The notes: generated by a model not told the origin, from the sequence alone. DNA of 16,446 nt from Saprospiraceae bacterium (GCA_021739805.1 JAIPBB010000095.1:1-16446); one strand, 5' to 3'. Positions 7,418 to 14,629 are shown, numbered from the stretch's first letter. Numbers and translations: made by a program.

Positions 7418-8077
7418 CTACAATTCAATAATTTTATGCTTTATAGCATATTTCACCAAATCGACTATTGATTTTAGTTCCAGTTTTTCCATAATATTAT
7501 TTTTGTGTGATTCAACTGTTCTAACACTAATAAAGAGGCGGTCAGCAATTTCTTTATAACTTAAACCTTCAGCAAAAAGCTCCACTATTTCTAATTCGCG
7601 TTTGGTTAGAGTGGCTTCTTTATCCTTTTCTTGTCTGTTTCCGGTTCTGGCTCTTGTAATAAAACTTCTTAAAACGGTATGTGAGATAGAGTCGCTCAAA
7701 AATTCATTACCGGCAGCAACCATATAAACAGCTTCAAGAAGTTCTTCACGTCTTGCGTTTTTTGGTAAATAACCGTGTGCTCCCGCTTTTAACGAATCGA
7801 AAACAGATTCGTCATCAGTATTTGCAGATAGAATTATCACTTTTATTCCCGGATAATCATTTTTAATCTTTTCAGTGATTTCAATTCCAGACATTCCCGG
7901 CATCATTATATCCAAAATTAAAACATCCGGATCTTTGGTTTTTAATAGTTCGAAAAGCTCATCTCCATTGGAGGCTTCACCAACAACTTCAATGTCTTTA
8001 ATGTTCATTAAAAGGATTTTAATCCCATCACGAACAATATGATGGTCGTCAATTAGTATTACTTCTATTTTATCCAT
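7418..8077 (-). CDS. LuxR/NarL-family response regulator
   Basis: 219 residues from the ATG at 8077. A longer frame to 8146 only adds residues that overlap the kinase gene, so it is rejected. Residues 1-130 are the receiver (Asp10/Asp11, phospho-acceptor Asp56 in LILDIMMP, Ser84, Lys106). Residues about 155-215 are the LuxR helix-turn-helix: LTKRELEIVELFAEGLSYKE, then IADRLFISVRTVESHKNNIM. The start overlaps the stop of HK1 by 8 bases (ATGGATAA), which implies translational coupling. By family knowledge it is phosphorylated by the co-encoded kinase and binds DNA as a dimer. Its targets are not known; the repeats and palindrome in the 11689-11861 spacer are candidate sites for autoregulation. 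Confidence 0.93.
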   Translation of the reverse strand: MDKIEVILIDDHHIVRDGIKILLMNIKDIEVVGEASNGDELFELLKTKDPDVLILDIMMPGMSGIEITEKIKNDYPGIKVIILSANTDDESVFDSLKAGAHGYLPKNARREELLEAVYMVAAGNEFLSDSISHTVLRSFITRARTGNRQEKDKEATLTKRELEIVELFAEGLSYKEIADRLFISVRTVESHKNNIMEKLELKSIVDLVKYAIKHKIIEL

Positions 8078-9647
8078 TGTTTTTTGTATTTGATGATGCG
8101 AATTTATATGGACTAGCTTGTCGTAAAAGGTTTTCGAGAAGTTCATAGGTTCGCTGAACAGAGTTTTTAATAGTTTTTATGGTTTGAATTTTATGCTCTT
8201 CATCTATTTCATAATAGCTTTCTTCCAAAAAATCGGTTACCGAAATTAATGTACCAAAAGGGTTTTTTAAGTCATGGACAATTATAGAGAATAATTTATC
8301 TTTTGCTTCACTAATTTGCTTTAAATTTTTCTCCGACTCAATCAGACTTTGATTTGCTTTCTTCAATTCAGTGTTTCTTCTGATTTTAATTCTATAAAGA
8401 TAAACTGCGATTGCTGCAATTATAAAAATCAATGATGCAATAATAAAAAGAAAAAGATTTTGGTTTTCTTTCTTTTTAATTATCAAATTTTGAACAGCAA
8501 TTTGTTTTTCCTTTTTTTCAGTTTCATATTTTATTTCCAGTTCTTCAATTCTTTTACGACTTTGTTCTGTAAATATGCTATCATTCAAGGCATAGTGCAT
8601 TTCTTTGTATTCCAATGCCTTTTTGAAGTCTCCTGTTTTTTTGTAAATATTTGAGTAATTTTTATAGCATTCAGATGCGACGCTTTGTGATTTTATTTCT
8701 TTAGCAATAGAAAGAGCAGAATCTATATAAACTTTCGCATATGGATAATTATTTAACTCCAAATAGTTTCTTCCAATATTTATAAAAATTGTTGAAATGT
8801 AAAATGATTTATTAAGTTGCTTAACAAGCTTTAAAGCTTTGAAGAAATAGACATTTGACTCCTCCAGTTCATCGATGTCGGAGTATGTGATTGCAATATT
8901 ATTATAGAGGTAATACAATTCTTCTTCATCGGGATATGTTTGTCTTTTAAGTTCCAATGCTTCAAAATAATACTCCAGAGCTTTATGGTTTTTACCCAAA
9001 GAATGACTGATAATTCCATTATTAACTGTGCAGTAAATTATTCCATCAATATCATTATACTTTTCCCATATTTTTAATGCTTCTTCATTGTTTTTTATAG
9101 CCTTTTGAAACTCATTTCTAATTTTGTAAATATGACCGATACTATTAAGAACCTTAGCATATGTTCTTTCGTCTTTAATTTCTTCACTCAATTTCTTTGC
9201 TTTCAAATAATACTCAAATGCATTATCATATTGGCGTTGTTGGAAATATGAATTTCCAATGTCAATCGAAATATTTGCTAATTCTTTATAATTATACAAA
9301 TCATCAAATATTTTTTCTGCATCAAGAAGATAAGTCATAGATTTAACAAAATCGCCCTGAAGATGATAAATTAGTCCTAAAGATTTTAATGCTTTTGCTT
9401 CACCTTCATTATATCTGATTTTTTTTGAGAATTCCAAACATTCATCTGCATATTTTAGGGCTATCTCAGAATTAGTATTTTGATATAACTCGCTTAGTTT
9501 ACACAAAATCAATGCTTTTTCTTTCCCTGAAGCAGTTTTCAACTGATTCTTTAAGCTATCAACATTTTCGGAAGTTGAGGAAAAAGCAAAGGAATTTGCG
9601 AATATCGCACAAACAAAAAATAGATATTTCGCCCACTGTCTATACAT
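8070..9647 (-). CDS. TPR histidine kinase-like protein (HK1) lacking the ATP-binding domain
   Basis: 525 residues from the ATG at 9647, chosen because it begins a signal/anchor segment (MYRQWAKYLFFVCAIFA) and overlaps the HK2 stop by 8 bases (ATGTATAG); a longer frame to 9737 lies within HK2. Residues about 40-350 hold some seven to eight TPR units in the periplasm (inferred). A coiled coil (about 362-393), a membrane helix (about 397-417), a second coiled segment and an H-box follow (FSIIVHDLKNPFG, His458). Homology to HK2 runs to LLENL near 507; then come 18 unrelated residues and a stop. The N, G1 and G2 boxes are absent, so it cannot bind ATP in cis. The reading frame is otherwise open and coupled to the regulator gene, so it looks like a settled truncated form and not a decaying gene. 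A partner of HK2 is likely. Confidence 0.88.
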   Translation of the reverse strand: MYRQWAKYLFFVCAIFANSFAFSSTSENVDSLKNQLKTASGKEKALILCKLSELYQNTNSEIALKYADECLEFSKKIRYNEGEAKALKSLGLIYHLQGDFVKSMTYLLDAEKIFDDLYNYKELANISIDIGNSYFQQRQYDNAFEYYLKAKKLSEEIKDERTYAKVLNSIGHIYKIRNEFQKAIKNNEEALKIWEKYNDIDGIIYCTVNNGIISHSLGKNHKALEYYFEALELKRQTYPDEEELYYLYNNIAITYSDIDELEESNVYFFKALKLVKQLNKSFYISTIFINIGRNYLELNNYPYAKVYIDSALSIAKEIKSQSVASECYKNYSNIYKKTGDFKKALEYKEMHYALNDSIFTEQSRKRIEELEIKYETEKKEKQIAVQNLIIKKKENQNLFLFIIASLIFIIAAIAVYLYRIKIRRNTELKKANQSLIESEKNLKQISEAKDKLFSIIVHDLKNPFGTLISVTDFLEESYYEIDEEHKIQTIKTIKNSVQRTYELLENLLRQASPYKFASSNTKNNG

Positions 9648-11688
9648 TTTGTTTTCCTTTTGGTAATGTAAATTTAAAATTGCTTCCTTCTCCAAATTTG
9701 CTTTCAACCCAAATTCTACCGCCATTCTTTTCGACAAACTCTTTACACATAATCAATCCAAGTCCGGTTCCTTTTTCGCTTATGAATTTTGAGTTTTCAA
9801 CTTTTGAAATTCCAATAGTTGCAGGATTTACATCTAATCTAAATAGCTTATCAATATCGTCTTTGAGCAGACCAATCCCTGAATCGGCAACAACAATTTC
9901 AATATATTTAGAAAGGAATTTTGCTGAAATCTTTATCTCTCCTTCATTATCAGTAAATTTAATTGCATTTGTAACTAAGTTCCTAAGAACAATTTTGATA
10001 TAATTTTCATCGGCAAAAACAAAAGTGTCTTTATTTATTTCTGAAATAATATTAATGTTTTTCTTTTGAGCAGTAAGTTTAACTAAAGTGATAGTGGTTC
10101 CTACAGTTCGTGAAACATCAAAATTAGTTGGAAAAATCTGCAATTGTTTGCTTTGCGAAATCGACCATTGTGAAAGATTTTCAAGAAGCTCATAGGTTTG
10201 CTTTGCTGATTTTCGTATGGTTTGAATAGTTTTAAATTTATGGTCTTCGTCGATTTCATGAAAACTTTCTTCGAGGAATTCAGCGACAGTAATTAAAGTT
10301 CCAAAAGGATTTTTAAGGTCATGAGATATTATGGAGAATAATTTATCCTTGGTGTCATTTATTTGCTTCAGATTTTTTTCCGATTCAATGAGTTTTTGAT
10401 TTGCTTGTTTTAATTCGTTATTTCTTCTGATTTTAATTCTATACTGGAAAATCACTATTATGGCTATTATTAAAACCAAACTTGCAATTATAAAAAGAAA
10501 TAAATTTTGATTCTCCTTTTTTTTAATCTCTAAATCCTGGATAGTAATCTTCTTTTCCTTTTTCTCTGTGTCGTATTTTACTTCGAGTTCTTCTATTCTT
10601 TTGCTGCTTTCTTCTGTAAAAACACTATCTTTCAATGTATAATATTGCTCTTTGTACACAAGTGCTTTTTCGTAATCCCCCTTTTCAGAATAAATCGCTG
10701 CAAATTTCTCATAACAATTATACATCATCCCCACAGCTGAAATTTCTTTTGCAACCGTTAAAGCCGAGTCAGAATAGAGTAAAGCATTTGAATAATTTTT
10801 TAAATCCAAATGAATCCCTGCCATATTCACTTGTATTACCGAAATTGCATATTTATTGTTTATGCTTTTACTAATTCTTAAAGCATCATTATAATTTTTT
10901 AGAGCTTCTTTATAATTTTTCAAACCTGAATAAGCATTAGCAATATTATTATAAAGATTAAGAAGCTTATGTTCGGGACTATTATTTGTTTTGTGCAGTT
11001 CCAATGATTTAAGAAAATATTCATTTGCCTTTTCATAATCTTTCATTTGAAGATACACAACTCCCATATTATTAAGAGTTGAAGTAATTCCCGTAAAATC
11101 ATTTTTCCTTTCCCAAATTTCAAGGGCTATTTCATAATTTTGAATTGCTTTATCAAATTCATTTTTCGACCTGTAAACAAAACCCGTACTTGAAATTGCC
11201 ATTGCGTAACCGTTTTCGTCACCTAAGTCTTCGTAAAGTTTTGATGCTCTGATATAAAATTCAAAAGCCTTATCAAAATCGCTTAGAAGGAAATATGAGT
11301 TTCCGATTCCAATGCAAACTGAAGCTTCTTTCGAATATTTGTTTAACTCTTTTAATATCGAAAGTGATTCACTAAAATTTTTGATTGATTCTTGATAATT
11401 ACCAGTGTTATGGTGATAGCTTGCAATTATGCTAAAAGCCCATGCTTTACCATATATATAACCTGATTTTTCTGAAATGCCCAAGGCTTGTTTTCCATAC
11501 TCCAATGCTTTCTCCGGGTCGCTGCTTTTAAATATATCCCCAAGTTCACAAAGTGCATTAATTTTTTCTTCACCGCTTTTTGTATTTACAATTTGAGTAA
11601 GACTATCAATCCTTTGCTGATTTTCTGATACAGAAAACTTACATAATAAAATAATTATGAAAATGAAAATTAATCCTTTGTGCATCAT
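9640..11688 (-). CDS. TPR sensor histidine kinase (HK2), complete
   Basis: 682 residues. The N-terminal hydrophobic segment (about 4-20) acts as signal or anchor. TPR-like repeats fill about 45-355 (GDYEKAL, KNYKEAL, NEFDKAI and others). A charged coiled coil (about 362-393), one membrane helix (about 395-415) and a linker follow. The HisKA H-box is FSIISHDLKNPFG (His456). The ATPase domain is whole: N box with NLVTNAIKF (Asn570, Asn574), G1 DSGIGL (602-607), G2 GTGLGL (640-645) and the end GGRIWVESKFGEGS. Tetratricopeptide sensors of this plan are common in Bacteroidota, often paired with LuxR-type regulators. ATG codons at 11688 and 11685 are both possible. The gene heads an operon HK2-HK1-regulator with 8-base overlaps. 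Confidence 0.93.
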   Translation of the reverse strand: MMHKGLIFIFIIILLCKFSVSENQQRIDSLTQIVNTKSGEEKINALCELGDIFKSSDPEKALEYGKQALGISEKSGYIYGKAWAFSIIASYHHNTGNYQESIKNFSESLSILKELNKYSKEASVCIGIGNSYFLLSDFDKAFEFYIRASKLYEDLGDENGYAMAISSTGFVYRSKNEFDKAIQNYEIALEIWERKNDFTGITSTLNNMGVVYLQMKDYEKANEYFLKSLELHKTNNSPEHKLLNLYNNIANAYSGLKNYKEALKNYNDALRISKSINNKYAISVIQVNMAGIHLDLKNYSNALLYSDSALTVAKEISAVGMMYNCYEKFAAIYSEKGDYEKALVYKEQYYTLKDSVFTEESSKRIEELEVKYDTEKKEKKITIQDLEIKKKENQNLFLFIIASLVLIIAIIVIFQYRIKIRRNNELKQANQKLIESEKNLKQINDTKDKLFSIISHDLKNPFGTLITVAEFLEESFHEIDEDHKFKTIQTIRKSAKQTYELLENLSQWSISQSKQLQIFPTNFDVSRTVGTTITLVKLTAQKKNINIISEINKDTFVFADENYIKIVLRNLVTNAIKFTDNEGEIKISAKFLSKYIEIVVADSGIGLLKDDIDKLFRLDVNPATIGISKVENSKFISEKGTGLGLIMCKEFVEKNGGRIWVESKFGEGSNFKFTLPKGKQNV

Positions 11689-11861
11689 TATGTGAATCTT
11701 AGTGCAATATCGGAAAAAATATTATTGCATGCAAGACTAATTCATGGGTAATTCTACCTAAAATAAAAAAATTAACTTTAGGCTCTTTGTAATCAAAATA
11801 AACTTTAGGTACTCTAGGCTCTTAAATAATTTATACATTTGCTCAAACAAAAATTCTAAAC
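11689..11861. promoter_or_regulatory. Divergent spacer between HK2 and TraB/GumN genes, with repeats and a palindrome
   Basis: This 173-base spacer must drive both directions. It holds a perfect 10-base palindrome (TTGCATGCAA, 11725-11734), a split palindrome GGTA-N4-TACC (11747-11758), two copies of AACTTTAGG (11774-11782 and 11801-11809, 27 apart) and two of TAGGCTCTT (11779-11787 and 11815-11823, 36 apart). On the plus strand TACATTTG (11834-11841) is an exact -7 box 20 bases before the ATG at 11862, with no clear -33 partner. Binding by the regulator encoded in the operon is inference. Confidence 0.45.
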
Positions 11862-12767
11862 ATGAAGAATCGCAAAAAAACATCAGTAATATTAATTTCA
11901 ATTTTCATTCTATTAGTTTTCACAAACTATTCATTCGTAAAGATTGAAAATTCACAACAGAAAGAAGAATTAGAAAACTCATTGCTTTGGGAAATCTCAG
12001 GAAATGGTTTGGAAAGTCCATCCTATCTATTTGGAACTATACATTTAATTCCTAAAAAGGATTATTTTTTCACAAACACAATGAAAGAAAAATTTAAAAG
12101 TTGTAAGACTCTTGCTCTTGAGATAGATATTAATATGCCATTAAGTGAGCAAATCAAAATTGCGAAAAAGATAATTTTTCCGGCAGGAAAAACCTTAAAG
12201 GATTATATGTCGGATGAAGAATTCAGCAATTTGCAAAACTTTATTTTGGATACTCTAAAAATAAAAGAATCGAAGTTTAAACAAGTTCAGAAAATCCAAC
12301 CATTTTATGGCTCGGCAATAATATTAAATGAGCTTTTAGGCAAAACCGAGGCTTACGAAAAGAAACTCAATAAAGCTGCCAAAAAGAAAAAAATGACAAT
12401 TACAGCACTTGAAACCATTGAATATCAAATGTCGATAATTGAAAAAATAAGTATTGAAGAGCAGGTAAAAATGATGTATGTTGAAGGATTTGATGAAAAT
12501 CCGCTAGCAGAATTCAACAAGCTTCTTGATGCTTATAAAACTCAGGATTTGAAAGCACTCAGGGAATTAATGTTAAAAGAAAATGATATTGCAAATTTCG
12601 AACAGGACTTTCTAATCACCAGGAACCAAAACTGGATACCAAAAATCAAAGAACTCGCAAAACAACAAAGCACTTTTATTGCAGTTGGAGCAGGGCATTT
12701 GGTTGGAGAAACCGGGTTGATTGCTTTACTTCGAGCGGAGGGGTTTGTTGTGAAGGCTGTGAAATAG
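11862..12767 (+). CDS. TraB/GumN family protein
   Basis: 301 residues. An N-terminal hydrophobic stretch (about 8-23) is a signal peptide or anchor. The TraB/GumN (PF01963) hallmarks are present: LLWEISGNG, SYLFGTIHLIP (GTIH, His61), Glu87 in LALEID, the central LETIEYQM helix, RNQNW (Arg254) and AVGAGHLVGETGLIALLRAE (His279) near the end. The family shares its fold with metal-dependent TIKI/PrgY-type peptidases, and the two GxxH motifs are its presumed metal ligands; protease activity here is inference. A broken second copy of the 3' end lies 1.8 kb downstream. The gene converges on the Hsp20 operon with a shared hairpin between. Confidence 0.92.
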   Translation: MKNRKKTSVILISIFILLVFTNYSFVKIENSQQKEELENSLLWEISGNGLESPSYLFGTIHLIPKKDYFFTNTMKEKFKSCKTLALEIDINMPLSEQIKIAKKIIFPAGKTLKDYMSDEEFSNLQNFILDTLKIKESKFKQVQKIQPFYGSAIILNELLGKTEAYEKKLNKAAKKKKMTITALETIEYQMSIIEKISIEEQVKMMYVEGFDENPLAEFNKLLDAYKTQDLKALRELMLKENDIANFEQDFLITRNQNWIPKIKELAKQQSTFIAVGAGHLVGETGLIALLRAEGFVVKAVK

Positions 12768-12776
12768 AAATAAATA

Positions 12777-12822
12777 AAATTCCATATTTTCAGAAACATC
12801 TGAAAATCAATATATGGAATTT
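12777..12822. terminator. Shared hairpin terminator between convergent genes
   Basis: An 18-bp stem in two parts (12777-12787 with 12812-12822; 12788-12794 with 12799-12805), an AACA loop and a 6-base bulge on one side. On the minus strand it is followed by a T-rich tail (ATTTTATTTATTT), so it should end the Hsp20 operon. On the plus side the tail is poor (GTCAAAAATAT), and ending of the TraB/GumN transcript is less certain. Confidence 0.65.
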
Positions 12823-12835
12823 GTCAAAAATATAT

Positions 12836-13351
12836 TCATATTTTATTATATGAATCTTTCTTTTTTTCAATTGGTTTAATCAAACCGGGATATGAATCAA
12901 TAAAAAACTGGTTCCTAATGGAGTCGAATCTACGAAACATTTCATCCATATTAAAAAATTCATCTTCCCAACGTTTGTGAAAATAATCATCCATAAAAAA
13001 ATCCCTTTGTATTAGAGAATCTTCATTGATAGGATTAACGAAACTTTTGTCCCACATTGAAGGAAAACGTTGATTAAAATAACTGTGAAATGAACCCATA
13101 ACACTATCCACATTAACAGTAACCGAATCACCATTAACATTAGAATATGACCAGGTATAAACTGAATCATAACGAATTACATTCCCGTTTTCGTCCACTT
13201 TTTTGTCCACCTTCCAACTTACTTTGGGTTGATTTTGAACTTGCTTTTCTTCTTCACCTTGTCCATTTGCAGAGAGAGAATTATTCTTTGTTTGTGAATT
13301 ACATGAGGTAAAGAATAAAGCCATCATTAAAATTAAAGCTGTTGTTTTCAT
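12836..13351 (-). CDS. Lipoprotein of unknown function, last in the Hsp20 operon
   Basis: 171 residues. The signal peptide ends in FTSC (Cys17), followed by NSQTKNN without an acidic surface-export signal, so it probably faces the periplasm. The middle has DKKVDENGNVIRYDSVYTWS followed by SNVNGDSVTVNVDSV, a strand-rich stretch. The last 70 residues are strikingly aromatic and charged (FPSMWDKSF, DFFMDDYFHKRWEDEFF, MFRRFDSIRNQFF). They recall in style the aromatic N-terminus of the neighbouring Hsp20 (ELFPGLWNDFFDDNWF). The gene starts one base after the stop of the second Hsp20 gene, so it is very likely co-translated. No known enzyme motif is seen. A role in envelope stress together with the chaperones is inference. 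Confidence 0.83.
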   Translation of the reverse strand: MKTTALILMMALFFTSCNSQTKNNSLSANGQGEEEKQVQNQPKVSWKVDKKVDENGNVIRYDSVYTWSYSNVNGDSVTVNVDSVMGSFHSYFNQRFPSMWDKSFVNPINEDSLIQRDFFMDDYFHKRWEDEFFNMDEMFRRFDSIRNQFFIDSYPGLIKPIEKKKDSYNKI

Positions 13352-13352
13352 C

Positions 13353-13790
13353 TTAGTTGACTTTTATTTGTTTAACATTAGTTTTTATTTGGTTTTTTAC
13401 CGGAAGGCTGATTTTCAAAATACCCTTATTAAGTTTTGCTGAAATATCATCAGGATTAATCCCTTCCGGGACTGAAAATGAACGGCTAAAAGCTGCATAG
13501 GCAAACTCCTGCCGAACAAAATCTCTTTTCTTTTCTTTATTGGAATATTGTTTTTCAGACGATACAGTAAGCACATTTCCCTTTAAATTAATTTTAATAT
13601 CTTTTTTATTTAAACCGGGAACAGCAAATTCTATATCGTACTTTGAATCTCCTGTTTCTACATTTACAGCAGGAACATTCGAAACACTTTCTCCATTTGC
13701 CACCTCATCCTTAATCTTTTTTCCAAAAAGGTTTTCTATAATATCTGGAAATTTTGGTTTTAAATTATCAGTCCATTTAAATAGTTTCAT
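13353..13790 (-). CDS. Hsp20/alpha-crystallin small heat-shock protein (second copy)
   Basis: 145 residues. An N-terminal arm (1-40) precedes the alpha-crystallin domain: VPAVNVETGDSKYDIEFAVP, then GLNKKDIKINLKGNVLTVSS, RQEFAYAAFSRSFSVPEGI and the closing GILKISLPV. The C-terminal tail has IKV (IKQ-IKV), an I-x-V/I type anchor used for oligomer assembly. By family knowledge it is an ATP-independent holdase in the cytosol. It differs clearly from the first copy, mainly in the N-terminal arm, so the duplication is not recent. The gene is followed by the lipoprotein gene after one base and preceded by a 61-base spacer with a strong hairpin. Confidence 0.94.
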   Translation of the reverse strand: MKLFKWTDNLKPKFPDIIENLFGKKIKDEVANGESVSNVPAVNVETGDSKYDIEFAVPGLNKKDIKINLKGNVLTVSSEKQYSNKEKKRDFVRQEFAYAAFSRSFSVPEGINPDDISAKLNKGILKISLPVKNQIKTNVKQIKVN

Positions 13791-13821
13791 CTTTCAAAAG
13801 TTTTAAGGTTAAACATCAAGC

Positions 13822-13853
13822 AAGGTCAGGCGAGATAATCTCGCCCCAACCTT
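13822..13853. repeat. GC-rich palindromic hairpin between the two Hsp20 genes
   Basis: Arms AAGGT (13822-13826) with ACCTT (13849-13853), a small internal loop, then GGCGAGA (13829-13835) with TCTCGCC (13839-13845) and a TAA loop. It touches the stop codon of the first Hsp20 gene. No T tract follows on either strand, so it is not a standard terminator. It is far more GC-rich than its surroundings and looks like a REP-type palindrome; it could also protect or process the operon mRNA. Confidence 0.7.
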
Positions 13854-14289
13854 ATGAAATTTCTATAACTTTTATTGGCTTTGGTAAAGCCTCTTCCTTT
13901 TTAGGTATAGATATGTGTAATATGCCATCTTTATAAGATGCACTGATTTTTTCAAATTCTGCAATATCGGGCAATGTAAAAGCACGCTTGAACGAATGAT
14001 AGCTAAACTCTCGTCGTGTGTAGTTTCCGTCCTTTGCTTTATCAGTTTCCTCAGATTGTTGCTCTGATGAAATGCTTAACATGTTTTTGTCTAAATCCAC
14101 CTTGAAATTTTCTTTCTTCATTCCTGGGGCAGCCATTTCAATTTCATAACTTTTTTCGGTGTCTTTAATATTTACAGCAGGCACGCTTGTACCTGCTCTT
14201 GCAATATTAGGAACACCAAACCAATTGTCATCAAAAAAATCGTTCCACAAACCTGGGAACAATTCTTCATTTCTTTTAATTAAATTCAT
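13852..14289 (-). CDS. Hsp20/alpha-crystallin small heat-shock protein (first copy)
   Basis: 145 residues, head of the operon. The aromatic N-terminal arm (ELFPGLWNDFFDDNWF) is typical of bacterial Hsp20. The alpha-crystallin domain runs VPAVNIKDTEKSYEIEMAAP, GMKKENFKVDLDKNMLSISS, RREFSYHSFKRAFTLP and GILHISIPKK. The tail IKVIEI carries the I-x-I motif that links dimers. It is an ATP-independent chaperone by family knowledge. An unusually strong AGGAGG (14298-14303) lies 8 bases before the ATG, rare in this window, which suggests high expression. Promoter candidate at 14367-14374. Confidence 0.95.
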   Translation of the reverse strand: MNLIKRNEELFPGLWNDFFDDNWFGVPNIARAGTSVPAVNIKDTEKSYEIEMAAPGMKKENFKVDLDKNMLSISSEQQSEETDKAKDGNYTRREFSYHSFKRAFTLPDIAEFEKISASYKDGILHISIPKKEEALPKPIKVIEIS

Positions 14290-14297
14290 TTTTTGTT

Positions 14298-14303
14298 CCT
14301 CCT
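14298..14303 (-). promoter_or_regulatory. Strong Shine-Dalgarno site of the first Hsp20 gene
   Basis: AGGAGG on the minus strand, 8 bases before the ATG at 14289. It is the only full consensus ribosome site seen before a gene in this window and fixes the start. Confidence 0.8.
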
Positions 14304-14366
14304 ATTTTTTTATGATTAAACAATTTATTTATTCACAAAGCACTCATTACAAACTAAATGCCTATG

Positions 14367-14387
14367 CAAAGATACTGTCTTTTTGAC
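14367..14387 (-). promoter_or_regulatory. Candidate promoter of the Hsp20 operon
   Basis: TATCTTTG (14374-14367, minus) is an exact TAnnTTTG, 78 bases before the ATG. No TTTG element is found at the usual distance. Just upstream lies a small palindrome GTC-N5-GAC (14377-14387) that could be an operator. Confidence 0.45.
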
Positions 14388-14402
14388 GCCTCATTTCTTA
14401 AT

Positions 14403-14570
14403 AAATGTTAAAGAAAATGACTATTTTTCATTCTCAAAAAAAGCAAACTGAAAATTCGACAGAAAAAACTGGATTACTAAAATCAAAGAACTCGCCAAAC
14501 AATAAAGCAATTTATCGCAGTTGAGACTGGGCATTTGGCAGGAGAAAATGGGTTAATAGCTTTGCGGTGA
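14403..14570 (+). pseudogene. Decayed 3' fragment of a second TraB/GumN gene
   Basis: 14464-14570 matches the last third of the gene at 11862-12767 (12628-12733) at about four-fifths identity by eye. It would encode NWITKIKELAKQ, a stop (CAA to TAA), then after a one-base deletion FIAVETGHLAGENGLIALR and a stop. The key GHL motif is still readable. Weaker similarity continues back to about 14403 (ATGTTAAAGAAAATGACTAT against ATGTTAAAAGAAAATGATAT). No 5' part is visible. It is in the same orientation as the intact gene, so the pair forms direct repeats around the Hsp20 operon. It leaves no plausible product. Confidence 0.85.
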
Positions 14571-14629
14571 AATAATCATTATTAACATATTAGTAAACAT
14601 ATTCCTACCAATACTGTAGTTTGGATTTC

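Noticed and set aside
8460..8654. 64-residue Phe-rich plus-strand frame
   Set aside because: Antisense of the Lys/Glu-rich coiled coil of HK1, which always reads as Phe/Leu on the other strand.
9512..10003. 163-residue plus-strand frame
   Set aside because: It is the antisense of the two kinase genes, with no signal peptide, motif or start context.
12542..12799. 85-residue minus-strand frame at the end of the TraB/GumN gene
   Set aside because: Antisense shadow of the conserved C-terminal motif; it also covers the shared terminator.
14290..14366. RNA thermometer (ROSE or fourU type) in the Hsp20 leader
   Set aside because: The leader has no stretch able to pair well with AGGAGG, so no thermometer fold can be supported by eye.
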